Position numbers and translations under genes: made by a program. This document shows, in pieces, positions 17,686 through 27,075 of a DNA stretch of 64,000 nt; the stretch's first letter is position 1, and every line of letters starts with the position of its first letter. The notes beneath the pieces are model-generated. The model was not told the origin of the DNA, ran no database searches, and saw only the letters and a list, made by a program, of their open reading frames with translations. The DNA is from Pedobacter sp. KBW06 (GTDB taxonomy: Bacteria > Bacteroidota > Bacteroidia > Sphingobacteriales > Sphingobacteriaceae): assembly GCF_003852525.1 (NCBI RefSeq), contig NZ_QAJL01000003.1, positions 363,297-427,296 of the forward strand, given 5' to 3'.

Positions 17686-20600
17686 ATGAAGAAATTGTTA
17701 CTCCCCCTATTTTTCCTGTCCATTTTTCATTCCGCATTTTCTCAGGAAAAGATTTCCCAGGAAAAGAAATGGGACATTGAAAAATACCAGGGTCCTACAA
17801 AAAATTTCAGTATCGATACTGATGAAGGAACCTGGATGAACCTCGATGTTAGCGGGGATGGTAAAGATATCGTTTTTGATTTGCTGGGCGATATTTACAT
17901 TATGCCCATTACAGGTGGCTCAGCAGTCTTACTTAGCGGTGGTATCGCCTGGGACATTCAGCCCCGTTTCAGCCCGAATGGCAAATACATTTCCTATACC
18001 AGTGACAAGAATGGTGCAGATAACATCTGGATCATGAACCGCGATGGTTCCAATAAAAGACAGGTGACCAAAGAGAGCTTCCGCCTCCTGAACAATGCCA
18101 CCTGGACCCCAAACAGTGAATACCTGGTAGCCAGAAAACATTTTACAGGATCCCGTTCCCTGGGTGCAGGAGAAATGTGGATGTACAGCATTTATGGTGG
18201 AGAAGGCGTACAGCTGACCAAGAGAAAAAATGACCAGCAGGATGCCGGAGAGCCCAATGTTAGTCCCAATGGCAGGTATCTTTATTTCAGTGAAGACATG
18301 GCACCGGGACCAAATTTCGAGTACAGTAAGGACCCGAATGGCTTGATCTATGCCATCCGTCAGCTGGACATGACCACCGGAAAGCTCAGCAACCTGATTG
18401 CGCAGCAAGGTGGCGCTGCAAGACCACAAATATCTCCTGATGGTAAACTGATGGCCTACATAAAACGTGTCCGCTTAAAGTCGGTAATGTATATTCAAAA
18501 TTTGCGCACCGGCGAGGAATGGCCAGTTTATGAAGACCTTTCTCACGATCAGCAGGAAACCTGGGCTATCTTTGGGGTTTACCCAAACTATGCCTGGACT
18601 CCGGATGCCAAAAGCCTGGTCTTTTATGCGAAAGGAAAAATCAAGAAAATAGACCTGGCCACACTGACTACGAACGAAATCCCTTTCAGGGTAAACAGCA
18701 GTCAAACTGTTCAGCAGGCCTTGCACTTCCCTCATAATGTCTACAGCAGTGAGTTCAATGTAAAAATGATCCGTCAGCTCACCACCTCCGCAGATGGCAA
18801 AATGGTGGTTTTTAATGCTGCCGGATTTTTATATAAAAAAGAATTGCCCAACGGAACTCCGGAAAGGGTAAGCAATGGGATCGACTTCGAATTTGAGCCT
18901 AAAATCAGCAACGACGGAAAATATGTGATTTATACCACCTGGAATGATGAGCTAAAGGGAGCAATCAAAAGAACAGACCTGAAATCAGGAAAGACGATTA
19001 GCCTAACCGACGAAAAAGGGTTTTACTACTCCCCTTCCTATTCCAATAAAGGCGATAAAATTATTTTCAGAAAAGGCATCGGGAATGATGTGCTGGGGTA
19101 TGCCTATGGCCGGGGAACAGGAATCTTTATCATGCCGGCCAATGGCGGCGCAAAAACCCTGGTTTCTGACAATGGTATTAAACCACAATTCAACACCGAC
19201 GATACCCGCATTTATTTCCAGGGAAATGAAGGCGGGAAAAGGGCATTTAAAAGTGTCGACCTGAATGGCGGAAATGAAAGAACACATTATACTTCTACTT
19301 ATGTGACGCAGTTTACCCCAAGTCCGGATGGCAAATGGATGGCCTTTACCGAGTTGTTTAATGTATACATCACCCCAATGGTAACAGTTGGAACTCCCCT
19401 GGAGCTTTCTTCTACCAACAAATCGATCCCTTTAACCAGGGTAACTGCTGATGGCGGTACTTATATCCACTGGAGCAATGACAGTCAGAAGCTCTTCTGG
19501 ACTTTAGGAGAGCAATATTTCAGCAGAGAGATCAGCAGTGCATTTAATTTCACAGATTCAGGAAACCAGTCTGTCCGGAAACCGGATACCGCTGGTATTT
19601 CTATTGGACTGAAACTTAAAAGTGATGCACCAACCGGATTACTTGCCTTAAAAGGAGCCAGAATCGTGACCATGAAAGGTGATGAAGTGATTGAAGAAGG
19701 TACAATTCTGATCGAGAACAATAAAATTATTGCCATCGGAAAAGCCGCAGAAATGACCATTCCTGATCAGGCCAGAGTAATTGATGTAACGGGAAAAACC
19801 ATTATGCCGGGCATTGTAGATGTGCATGCGCATTTAAGAACCAGTCCGGATGGGATTTCACCGCAACAGGACTGGTCGTACATGGCCAACCTCGCCTTTG
19901 GCGTAACCACTTCACATGATCCGTCTTCCAATACAGAAATGGTGTTCAGTCAGGCTGAAATGTTAAAAGCAGGAAGAATGGTAGGCCCGCGTTTATACTC
20001 TACGGGTTCAATCTTATACGGTGCAGACGGAGATTTCAAAGTCGTAATCAATAGCCTTGACGATGCCCTTTCCCACCTTAGAAGGTTAAAAGCAGTAGGT
20101 GCATTTTCAGTAAAATCATACAATCAGCCAAGAAGGGATCAGCGTCAGCAAATCCTGGAAGCAGCCAGACAATTAAAAATGGAAGTTGTACCCGAAGGAG
20201 GATCTACCTTTTTCACCAATATGAATATGGTAGCCGACGGACATACGGGAATTGAACACAGCATTCCTGTAGCACCGGTTTATAAGGATGTGACTTCTTT
20301 CTGGAACAATACAAATGTAGCCTATACGCCAACCTTAATCGTAAGTTATGGCAGCCAATGGGGAGAAAACTACTGGTATGACCGTACCAATGTATGGGAA
20401 AATGAAAGACTGATGGCATTTACGCCACGCGCAATTATTGATGCCCGTGCCAGAAGAAGGACAACTTCAGAATATGGAGATTACGGACATATCGAAGTGG
20501 CCAAAGCCGTTAGACAAATTGCAGACGGGGGAACAAAGGTTAACCTTGGTGCTCATGGACAAATTCAGGGATTAGGTGCACACTGGGAATTGTGGATGTT

Positions 20601-20940
20601 GGTACAGGGAGGAATGACTCCGCTACAAGCCATTCGCAGTGCGACTTTAAACGGTGCGGCATACCTTGGTATGGATAAGGAAATCGGTTCATTGGAAACT
20701 GGTAAACTGGCAGATCTTATCGTAATGGACGCCAACCCTTTGAATGACATCAGGAATTCTGAAAAGATCAAATATGTAGTGATCAATGGCAGAATCTATG
20801 ATAGCCTCTCGATGAATGAAATCGGTAGCCGTGAAAAACTTCGCGGCAAGCTTTGGTTTGAAATGGGTAAAGGAATGATTTATAGCTTTCCAACAGGAAT
20901 TGCTGAGACCTGGACCTATACCATTCCTAACTGCGATTAA
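17686..20940 (+). CDS. secreted amidohydrolase with N-terminal TolB-like beta-propeller
   Basis: 1084 residues. Signal peptide MKKLLLPLFFLSIFHSAFS. Residues about 45-640 are TolB/WD40-like blades (SPNGKYISYTSDKNG, SPDGKLMAYIKR, SPDGKWMAF). Residues about 650-1060 are a metal-dependent amidohydrolase: DVHAHLRTS gives the HxH ligands, GHTGIEHSIPV a further His, and LETGKLADLIVMD is the usual family end. Enzymes of this build hydrolyse amide or peptide-like bonds; substrate unknown. Exported, probably periplasmic. It is monocistronic, divergent from recQ by about 60 bases and followed by a structured intergenic region. Confidence 0.9.
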   Translation: MKKLLLPLFFLSIFHSAFSQEKISQEKKWDIEKYQGPTKNFSIDTDEGTWMNLDVSGDGKDIVFDLLGDIYIMPITGGSAVLLSGGIAWDIQPRFSPNGKYISYTSDKNGADNIWIMNRDGSNKRQVTKESFRLLNNATWTPNSEYLVARKHFTGSRSLGAGEMWMYSIYGGEGVQLTKRKNDQQDAGEPNVSPNGRYLYFSEDMAPGPNFEYSKDPNGLIYAIRQLDMTTGKLSNLIAQQGGAARPQISPDGKLMAYIKRVRLKSVMYIQNLRTGEEWPVYEDLSHDQQETWAIFGVYPNYAWTPDAKSLVFYAKGKIKKIDLATLTTNEIPFRVNSSQTVQQALHFPHNVYSSEFNVKMIRQLTTSADGKMVVFNAAGFLYKKELPNGTPERVSNGIDFEFEPKISNDGKYVIYTTWNDELKGAIKRTDLKSGKTISLTDEKGFYYSPSYSNKGDKIIFRKGIGNDVLGYAYGRGTGIFIMPANGGAKTLVSDNGIKPQFNTDDTRIYFQGNEGGKRAFKSVDLNGGNERTHYTSTYVTQFTPSPDGKWMAFTELFNVYITPMVTVGTPLELSSTNKSIPLTRVTADGGTYIHWSNDSQKLFWTLGEQYFSREISSAFNFTDSGNQSVRKPDTAGISIGLKLKSDAPTGLLALKGARIVTMKGDEVIEEGTILIENNKIIAIGKAAEMTIPDQARVIDVTGKTIMPGIVDVHAHLRTSPDGISPQQDWSYMANLAFGVTTSHDPSSNTEMVFSQAEMLKAGRMVGPRLYSTGSILYGADGDFKVVINSLDDALSHLRRLKAVGAFSVKSYNQPRRDQRQQILEAARQLKMEVVPEGGSTFFTNMNMVADGHTGIEHSIPVAPVYKDVTSFWNNTNVAYTPTLIVSYGSQWGENYWYDRTNVWENERLMAFTPRAIIDARARRRTTSEYGDYGHIEVAKAVRQIADGGTKVNLGAHGQIQGLGAHWELWMLVQGGMTPLQAIRSATLNGAAYLGMDKEIGSLETGKLADLIVMDANPLNDIRNSEKIKYVVINGRIYDSLSMNEIGSREKLRGKLWFEMGKGMIYSFPTGIAETWTYTIPNCD

Positions 20941-20982
20941 TCGAACTTAGAGAGAATGGCTATATGGAATTAAGCTGTTCTT

Positions 20983-21077
20983 AAAAAAAGAGCAAATTCT
21001 TCAAAGACTGAAATCTTTTGCACGCTGAAGGGCGGCAAAATCTTTCGATGTCTTTTCAGAACACGCTCTTTTTTTTT
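20983..21077. other. nested inverted-repeat structure in intergenic DNA
   Basis: Three inverted repeats are nested: A7-GAGC (20983-20993) with GCTC-T9 (21065-21077), CTGAAA (21008-21013) with TTTCAG (21054-21059), and TTTTGC (21016-21021) with GCAAAA (21035-21040). The outer arms look like a bidirectional terminator but enclose 71 bases rather than a small loop. Downstream of the amidohydrolase, upstream of the convergent gene. It could be an elaborate terminator, a small RNA or a small inserted palindromic element. Confidence 0.55.
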
Positions 21078-21193
21078 GAAATATTACACAGTATATTACT
21101 CCTGAACCAGCGAAAGCCAGAGCCCTCCAGACTTGCCTATCTTTTATTTTAATCATGTTTATAGGCATCATGCGATGGTGCGATAGCTGTTTT

Positions 21194-21282
21194 AAAATAA
21201 AAACCCCTCTGTTTTGAAGACATTCGAAGATTTGCCCTTCAGCAAAGATTCGGGGATGAAAAGCAGGGGGGTATTTTATTTT
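21194..21282. other. second long imperfect stem in the same intergenic region
   Basis: AAAATAAAAACCCCTCTG (21194-21211) can pair with CAGGGGGGTATTTTATTTT (21264-21282), about 18 bp with one bulge and one G-U pair, enclosing about 52 bases. The rest of 20941-21340 holds no convincing gene. A structured RNA or mobile palindromic element are options. Confidence 0.5.
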
Positions 21283-21340
21283 ATTACCTTTTTTAGAAAG
21301 CTCTCCGGGCAAAAGAACACCTTAAAAAGGCAATGACCGA

Positions 21341-21961
21341 TCAATACAAGTCATTAGAATAAGGCACAAAGTCCTGCAATTTTGGAAGGGGGCGAACCTT
21401 AATGATTTTCCTGTTCTTCGTTCCTTTTTGCTCCCGATCATCATATTCCACTGTTTCCAGGTAAATGCCTGTGGACAGGTTAAAGTCTGCAAAACTTACG
21501 CCCAGGGGATTCACAGTTCTGTAACTGTACCCTATCAATTCAAAATTCCCATTTTGATGACGGAATTTATGTATGAAGTATCCTCTGATCAACTGGCAGT
21601 GCAGATCAATCACCCCCCTTTTGATGGTAACCTTGGAAAACCCATACCCATCCCTGTATCCATCTTTACCATTAGGAAACTGTTCGTTAATCGCTTTATC
21701 AGTGCGGATGTTTAGTTGATGTCCTCCCCCCTTTTTGGCGAAAAAGATCTCCAGGCGATAAGGGGAAGTATCGGCGGTAGTATCCTGAGTAACGACTACA
21801 GAATCTGGCAGCAAATCTTTATTTAAGTCTCCCTTAGCTATAGAAACCACGACATTAAAATTCTCCTGTGCGGTAGCCTTAACAGAAGAAACAACTAAAG
21901 AAGACAGGATAAGCACCACTAAAAGACAAACGGTGCTGATCATTTTGTTATGCTTATCCAT
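21341..21961 (-). CDS. secreted protein of unknown function
   Basis: 206 residues with an N-terminal signal peptide or anchor (ISTVCLLVVLILSSLVVSS, then ATAQ). The mature part begins with VSIAKGDLNKDLLPDSVVV, which resembles an FG-GAP-like Ca-binding loop, and is otherwise beta-rich (YRLEIFFAKKGGGHQL, VIDLHCQLIRGYF). No family was recognised with confidence. It lies downstream of nothing on its strand except the BaiN-like gene's end-on neighbour region, and faces the amidohydrolase across the structured intergenic DNA. A Met at 21943 is an alternative start. Confidence 0.75.
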   Translation of the reverse strand: MDKHNKMISTVCLLVVLILSSLVVSSVKATAQENFNVVVSIAKGDLNKDLLPDSVVVTQDTTADTSPYRLEIFFAKKGGGHQLNIRTDKAINEQFPNGKDGYRDGYGFSKVTIKRGVIDLHCQLIRGYFIHKFRHQNGNFELIGYSYRTVNPLGVSFADFNLSTGIYLETVEYDDREQKGTKNRKIIKVRPLPKLQDFVPYSNDLY

Positions 21962-21985
21962 CGTGTTGTTCGTTTATTTATGGTA

Positions 21986-23176
21986 TCAAATATTTTGAGC
22001 AATCACGTAACCGTTTGCCCAGGCCCATTGAAAATTATATCCGCCAAGCCATCCGGTTACATCGACGCATTCCCCGCCAAAAAATAAGCCGGGAATACGT
22101 TTACATTCCAGCGTTTTTGACGACAACTCGTTCGTATCAATTCCTCCGCGCATCACTTCCGCTTTATCGTAACCTTTATCGCCTGCGGGTTTTACTTTAA
22201 ACAGGTGGATGGTTTTTTGGATGAGTTCCAGTTCGGTTTTTGTCAGCGAAGCCACTTGTTTTTCAACCGGCAGGAATTTACCCATGGCATCGGTAAATTT
22301 CTTCGGGTAAATCCGGTTAAATAAGGTCGACAACATCAGTTTGCCATTGGATCTCCGTTCTTCTTCGATCAGTTCCAGTATGTTTTGTCTGGGCAGCAAA
22401 TCAATATTGATCTCCTCTCCTCTTTTCCAGTAGGAAGAAATTTGCAGGATTGCAGGGCCACTCAGTCCCCAGTGGGTAAATAAGATGTTCTCCTCAAAAG
22501 AGATCCTGTCGTTACTCACTTCGCAGAAAACCGAATTTCCGGACAGCTGCGCATACCAGTCTTCGTCTTTTCCCGTAATGGTTAAAGGAACCAGTGCCGG
22601 TGCGGTTTCAATAATCTTCAAATCGTGCTTTCTGGCAAAGCGCAATGCAAAATCTGTTGCGCCCATTTTGGGAATCGGTAAACCACCCGTGGCAATCACT
22701 AACTTTGGCGCTTTTAAGCTGCGCGATTTATTGCCTTTCTCAAAGCGGACCTCAAATCCGGCCGCTGTTTGCTCTATTTCACTGACCTGCGCATCACAGA
22801 TGATCTGCTGGCCAAAGTCTTCACAAATATTGGTAAATGCCGCAACAATGTCTTTTGCATTCTTTCCGTCAGGAAAAAGTTGTCCCAATGTTTTCTCTTT
22901 TCCGGAGATCCCGTAAGTTTCAAAAAAGCTGATCGTATCTTCTACCGTCCATTGGGTAAATGCAGATTTGGAAAAGTGTTTGTTATTGGAAATGAACTGT
23001 TCATCAGTGGCAAACAGATTGGTATAGTTGCACCTGCCTCCACCGGAAATCAGAATTTTCGCTCCCGGCTTATCGCTTTTTTCCAACAATATTACCCTTT
23101 TCCCCAAATAGCCAGCCTGAACCGCACACATCAAACCGCAGGCTCCGGCGCCAATAATTATAGCATCTACATCCAT
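21986..23176 (-). CDS. NAD(P)/FAD-dependent oxidoreductase, BaiN/HI0933 family
   Basis: 396 residues from ATG 23176. This start is chosen because MDVDAIIIGAGACGLMCAVQ begins the Rossmann fold immediately; an upstream in-frame ATG at 23239 would overlap the divergent purK. GxGxxG FAD motif near residue 8, the family block GAKILISGGGRCNYTN near residue 45, and the C-terminal GGYNFQWAWANGYV are typical of the HI0933/BaiN/RdsA flavoproteins. Physiological substrate unknown for most members. Divergent from purK, sharing a 56-base promoter gap. Confidence 0.88.
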   Translation of the reverse strand: MDVDAIIIGAGACGLMCAVQAGYLGKRVILLEKSDKPGAKILISGGGRCNYTNLFATDEQFISNNKHFSKSAFTQWTVEDTISFFETYGISGKEKTLGQLFPDGKNAKDIVAAFTNICEDFGQQIICDAQVSEIEQTAAGFEVRFEKGNKSRSLKAPKLVIATGGLPIPKMGATDFALRFARKHDLKIIETAPALVPLTITGKDEDWYAQLSGNSVFCEVSNDRISFEENILFTHWGLSGPAILQISSYWKRGEEINIDLLPRQNILELIEEERRSNGKLMLSTLFNRIYPKKFTDAMGKFLPVEKQVASLTKTELELIQKTIHLFKVKPAGDKGYDKAEVMRGGIDTNELSSKTLECKRIPGLFFGGECVDVTGWLGGYNFQWAWANGYVIAQNI

Positions 23177-23193
23177 CAATCCGTTTATATTGT

Positions 23194-23201
23194 TATTTTT
23201 G
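23194..23201 (+). promoter_or_regulatory. TATTTTTG -7 box of purK-purE
   Basis: Exact TAnnTTTG match 31 nt before the purK ATG, giving an ordinary short leader. It lies in the gap between purK and the divergent BaiN-like gene. Confidence 0.5.
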
Positions 23202-23232
23202 TGCAAAATAAGCATAACTTTTTCATATCGAT

Positions 23233-24372
23233 ATGGCAAAACAAATAAGTGATTTAAAATTAGGCATATTAGGTGGCGGACAATTGGGCAGGATGTTGAT
23301 ACAAGAAGCCATCAATTATAATTTAACCACTTTAATTTTAGATCCGGATCCAGACGCTCCATGTAAACACCTCGCAAACTACTTTGAATGTGGTTCTATC
23401 ACTGACTTCGACACCGTTTATAACTTCGGCAAAAAGGCAGACATCATTACTATTGAAATAGAAAAGGTCAATATTGAAGCACTGGAACAACTGGAAAAAG
23501 AAGGCAAACAGGTTTATCCGCAATCGAGGGTGATCCGTTTGATTCAGGACAAAGGTGTTCAGAAACAATTTTTTAAAGAAAACAACATTCCTACTGCGCC
23601 ATTCCAACTGGTAAATACCAAAGAAGACATGCGCAACAGTCATTTTCCATTTCCTTATATGCTGAAACAGCGTAAAGACGGTTATGATGGTAAAGGGGTA
23701 ATGAAAATAAATAACCTGGCGGAGATCGACAATGCTTTTGATGCCCCATGTTTAATCGAACAACTGGTAGATTTCGAGAAAGAGGTAGCCATAATTGTTT
23801 CCAGAAACCCTAACGGAGATGTGAAAACATTCCCAATGGTGGAGATGGAATTCAATGCAGAAGCAAACCTTGTAGAGTTCCTGATTTCTCCTTCCACTTA
23901 TCCTGTTGCAATCCAGCAGAAAGCAGAGACCATTGCAAAAAACATCGCTTCCTCGCTAAACATTACCGGATTGCTGGCAGTAGAGATGTTCGTCACCAAA
24001 AACGGAGATATCCTGGTGAATGAGCTTGCTCCACGCCCACACAATAGCGGTCACCAGACGATTGAAGGAAACTATGTTTCTCAGTTCGACCAGCATTTAC
24101 GTGCGATCTTCAACCTTCCTTTAGGTGATACCCGTACCATCAACAATGCCGTAATGATCAATCTCCTTGGAGAAAAGAACCACAATGGTGTGGCGAAATA
24201 CCAGGGATTAGAGAAGATCATGGCCATTGAAGGGGTATACGTGCACCTTTATGGTAAAAAATACACCAAGCCTTTCCGCAAAATGGGTCACATCACCATT
24301 GTAGACATCAACCGCGAGAAAGCAATTGAAAAAGCCAATTACATCAAAAACACACTAAAAGTTATTTCCTAA
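23233..24372 (+). CDS. purK: 5-(carboxyamino)imidazole ribonucleotide synthase
   Basis: 379 residues, ATP-grasp enzyme that carboxylates AIR to N5-CAIR in purine synthesis. N-terminal LGILGGGQLGRMLIQEA, central FPYMLKQRKDGYDGKGV, and ELAPRPHNSGHQTIEG are family blocks. Its stop overlaps the purE start by one base (TAATG), so translation is probably coupled to the mutase that uses its unstable product. Confidence 0.96.
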   Translation: MAKQISDLKLGILGGGQLGRMLIQEAINYNLTTLILDPDPDAPCKHLANYFECGSITDFDTVYNFGKKADIITIEIEKVNIEALEQLEKEGKQVYPQSRVIRLIQDKGVQKQFFKENNIPTAPFQLVNTKEDMRNSHFPFPYMLKQRKDGYDGKGVMKINNLAEIDNAFDAPCLIEQLVDFEKEVAIIVSRNPNGDVKTFPMVEMEFNAEANLVEFLISPSTYPVAIQQKAETIAKNIASSLNITGLLAVEMFVTKNGDILVNELAPRPHNSGHQTIEGNYVSQFDQHLRAIFNLPLGDTRTINNAVMINLLGEKNHNGVAKYQGLEKIMAIEGVYVHLYGKKYTKPFRKMGHITIVDINREKAIEKANYIKNTLKVIS

Positions 24373-24863
24373 TGAGCATACAAGTAGGCATTATTATGGG
24401 CAGCAAGTCTGACCTTCCTATCATGAAAGACGCAGCCGATATCCTAAAAGAATTCGATATCCAATTTGAAATGACCGTTGTGTCTGCTCACCGGACTCCG
24501 GAAAGAATGTTTGAATACGCAAAAAATGCAGCATCAAGAGGGTTAAAAGTGATCATCGCCGGCGCAGGTGGTGCAGCACATTTACCTGGAATGGTGGCTT
24601 CCATCACTACCTTACCCGTGATTGGTGTTCCTGTAAAATCATCCAACTCTATTGACGGATGGGATTCTATCCTTTCTATTCTTCAAATGCCAAATGGCAT
24701 TCCTGTAGCTACTGTTGCCTTAAATGCAGCAAAAAATGCAGGTCTGCTCGCTGCACAGATCCTGGCGACCGCAAGCCCGGAGCTTTCTGCTAAAATGCAG
24801 GCTTACAAAGATGACCTGAAGAAAAAGATTGAAGAAAGCGCGATAGATCTAGAAAATTATTAA
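24372..24863 (+). CDS. purE: N5-CAIR mutase
   Basis: 163 residues. Class I PurE that converts N5-CAIR to CAIR: GIIMGSKSDLPIM at the N-terminus, SAHRTPERM, and AGAGGAAHLPGM are the active-site blocks. One-base overlap with purK. Its stop shares TTAA (24860-24863) with the stop of the convergent yqgE gene. Confidence 0.97.
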   Translation: MSIQVGIIMGSKSDLPIMKDAADILKEFDIQFEMTVVSAHRTPERMFEYAKNAASRGLKVIIAGAGGAAHLPGMVASITTLPVIGVPVKSSNSIDGWDSILSILQMPNGIPVATVALNAAKNAGLLAAQILATASPELSAKMQAYKDDLKKKIEESAIDLENY

Positions 24864-25423
24864 TTAAGATTAGGATCCAGGGGAAAATTACTCACATGGG
24901 CGTATTTAGGCCCGAGGTTGATGATCACTTCCTTCCAGAGTTCCTCTTCATTGTTAGAGAATACCACATCAGCATGAAACTGATCGGAGACAATCCAGGT
25001 ATTCTCTTTCATTTCGTTCTTTAGCTGAGGGCCCGACCAACCGGAATACCCGATAAAAAACTTGATGTCGGCCGGCTTAATGCTATGGTTGTTGATCAAA
25101 ACCTTTAAAGTCTCAAAATTACCACCCCAACATACCCCTTTGGCAATTTCCTCACCATCTGTGATCAGGTCATGGCGTCTGTGGATAAAATGAATCGTAT
25201 CTATTGCTACAGGTCCGCCGAGGTAAACCGGAAAATCATCACCGGTAAAGTCGGGCACTAAATCATTGAGCAGCAAAGTACTGCGCTGGTTCAGAATGAA
25301 ACCTACGGTTCCCTCCTCCTGATGTTCGGTAAGAAAAACTACAGAACGCTTAAAATTAGGATCCATTAAGAATGGTTCTGAAATTAATAATTTACCTGCT
25401 GATGGCTCTAATCGACTTAACAT
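24860..25423 (-). CDS. yqgE: YqgE/AlgH family protein (UPF0301)
   Basis: 187 residues. Family features: GKLLISEPFLMDPNFKRSVV near the N-terminus, GFILNQR, VYLGGPV, and FIGYSGWSGPQL. AlgH was described as a regulator in Pseudomonas, but the biochemical role is unresolved. Cytoplasmic. Convergent with purE with a 4-base shared stop region, and divergent from pdxH. Confidence 0.93.
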   Translation of the reverse strand: MLSRLEPSAGKLLISEPFLMDPNFKRSVVFLTEHQEEGTVGFILNQRSTLLLNDLVPDFTGDDFPVYLGGPVAIDTIHFIHRRHDLITDGEEIAKGVCWGGNFETLKVLINNHSIKPADIKFFIGYSGWSGPQLKNEMKENTWIVSDQFHADVVFSNNEEELWKEVIINLGPKYAHVSNFPLDPNLN

Positions 25424-25461
25424 TTCGGAAATTTAGCGATAAAATTAAATAAACTAAAACC

Positions 25462-25469
25462 TATTTTTG
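25462..25469 (+). promoter_or_regulatory. TATTTTTG -7 box of pdxH
   Basis: Exact TAnnTTTG match ending only 3 nt before the ATG at 25473. The resulting mRNA would have essentially no leader. Confidence 0.55.
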
Positions 25470-25472
25470 TAC

Positions 25473-26123
25473 ATGGAGCTGAATAAAGAAAATCTACAGA
25501 ATTTAAGACAGGAATACCGCTCAGCAGAATTAGCCGAAACTGATGTGGAAAGTAATCCCATCCTGCAATTTAAAAAATGGTTTACCGAAGCCGTAGACGC
25601 ACAAATCTACGAGCCCAATGTCATGACACTTGCTACGGCGAATTCCGATGGCAAGCCCTCGGCGCGCATCGTCCTGCTGAAAGGTTTTGACGAAGATGGT
25701 TTTGTGTTCTTCACGAATTACGACAGTGATAAAGGAAAGGACCTGGCGGAAAACCCTCAGGCTTCACTGGTATTTTTCTGGGCAGAACTGGAGAGACAGG
25801 TACGCATTGATGGTGTGGTAAGTAAAATTGATGCGGAAGAATCTACCGCCTATTTTCATTCCCGACCGGCAGGAAGTCAGATTGGTGCTTCTGCCTCGCC
25901 CCAAAGCAGTGTCATTCCAAACCGGGAATCCCTGGAAGAGAAAGTCGCACAGCTGAGTACCGAATATAAAGATAAAGAAATTCCACGCCCGCTTCATTGG
26001 GGAGGATATCTGGTGGAACCTACACATATTGAATTCTGGCAAGGCAGGCCGAGCAGGCTGCACGACCGTTTGAACTACCAGTTGGTGGATGGTTCATGGA
26101 TTATCAATAGATTAGCACCATAA
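25473..26123 (+). CDS. pdxH: pyridoxamine 5'-phosphate oxidase
   Basis: 216 residues. FMN enzyme that oxidises PNP or PMP to PLP. NVMTLATANSDGKPSARIVLLKGFDEDGFVFFTNYDS is split here into its two blocks NVMTLATANSDGKPSARIV and FVFFTNY, both FMN/substrate motifs; the end EFWQGRPSRLHDRL is diagnostic. ATG 25473 is chosen over TTG 25467, which belongs to the -7 box. 26 bases before the dehydrogenase gene. Confidence 0.95.
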   Translation: MELNKENLQNLRQEYRSAELAETDVESNPILQFKKWFTEAVDAQIYEPNVMTLATANSDGKPSARIVLLKGFDEDGFVFFTNYDSDKGKDLAENPQASLVFFWAELERQVRIDGVVSKIDAEESTAYFHSRPAGSQIGASASPQSSVIPNRESLEEKVAQLSTEYKDKEIPRPLHWGGYLVEPTHIEFWQGRPSRLHDRLNYQLVDGSWIINRLAP

Positions 26124-26149
26124 TAATTGATTACCATAAAAAAACTTAA

Positions 26150-27040
26150 ATGAAGAACATCGCAGTGATTGGCTCAGGAACAATGGGCAATGGAATCGCA
26201 CATACTTTTGCGCAATTTGGCTATCAGGTAAACTTAATTGATGTCAACAATGAAGCTTTAGAGCGTGCCATCAGTACCATCGGAAAAAATCTGGACCGTC
26301 AGGTCGCTAAAGGCACCATTACTGAGGCCGATAAAGCGAATACCTTAAAAAACATCAGCAATTTCACGCAGCTTTCAGAAGGCGTAGCCAATGCAGACCT
26401 GATTGTGGAAGCGGCGACAGAAAATCTGGAGCTCAAGTTAAAGATCTTTAAAGACCTGGATACTTTTGCCAAACCGGAAGCGATTCTCGCCAGCAACACT
26501 TCCTCTATCTCGATCACCAAAATTGCTTCTGTGACCAACAGAGGAGATAAAGTGATTGGCATGCACTTCATGAACCCTGTTCCGGTAATGAAGCTCGTAG
26601 AGGTGATCAGAGGTTATGCGACAAGTGATGAGACGACTGCCATTGTCATGGACCTTTCGACCAAACTGAGCAAAGCTCCGGTAGAAGTGAACGATTACCC
26701 TGGTTTTGTAGCCAACAGAATTCTGATGCCCATGATCAATGAAGCCATTTATACTTTATATGAAAGTGTTGCAGGTGTGGAAGAGATCGATACTGTGATG
26801 AAACTGGGAATGGCACATCCGATGGGGCCGCTTCAACTGGCAGATTTCATTGGTCTGGACGTTTGTCTGGCCATCTTAAATGTGCTCCATGATGGATTCG
26901 GAAACCCTAAATATGCACCATGTCCTTTATTGGTCAATATGGTGACTGCCGGAAACAAAGGTGTGAAATCCGGAGAAGGATTTTACAACTATGCAAAAGG
27001 CATTAAAGAAGCTGTTGTAGCGTCCAAATTCAGCAAATAA
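26150..27040 (+). CDS. hbd: 3-hydroxybutyryl-CoA / 3-hydroxyacyl-CoA dehydrogenase
   Basis: 296 residues. NAD-binding Rossmann motif GSGTMGNGIAHTFAQ at the N-terminus and the catalytic HFMNPVPVMKLVEVI block; the C-terminal domain has NDYPGFVANRILMP and GMAHPMGPLQLADFIGLD. It interconverts 3-hydroxybutyryl-CoA and acetoacetyl-CoA in fatty-acid or butanoate metabolism. Stands 26 bases after pdxH on the same strand. Confidence 0.93.
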   Translation: MKNIAVIGSGTMGNGIAHTFAQFGYQVNLIDVNNEALERAISTIGKNLDRQVAKGTITEADKANTLKNISNFTQLSEGVANADLIVEAATENLELKLKIFKDLDTFAKPEAILASNTSSISITKIASVTNRGDKVIGMHFMNPVPVMKLVEVIRGYATSDETTAIVMDLSTKLSKAPVEVNDYPGFVANRILMPMINEAIYTLYESVAGVEEIDTVMKLGMAHPMGPLQLADFIGLDVCLAILNVLHDGFGNPKYAPCPLLVNMVTAGNKGVKSGEGFYNYAKGIKEAVVASKFSK

Positions 27041-27075
27041 TATCAATTACAAGCCTTTTATACTAACTTTACCCC

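Noticed and set aside
21001..21312. Minus-strand frame of 103 codons in the structured gap
   Set aside because: No promoter box, no family pattern, and most of it is inside the inverted-repeat arms. A shorter version from the inner Met remains barely possible.
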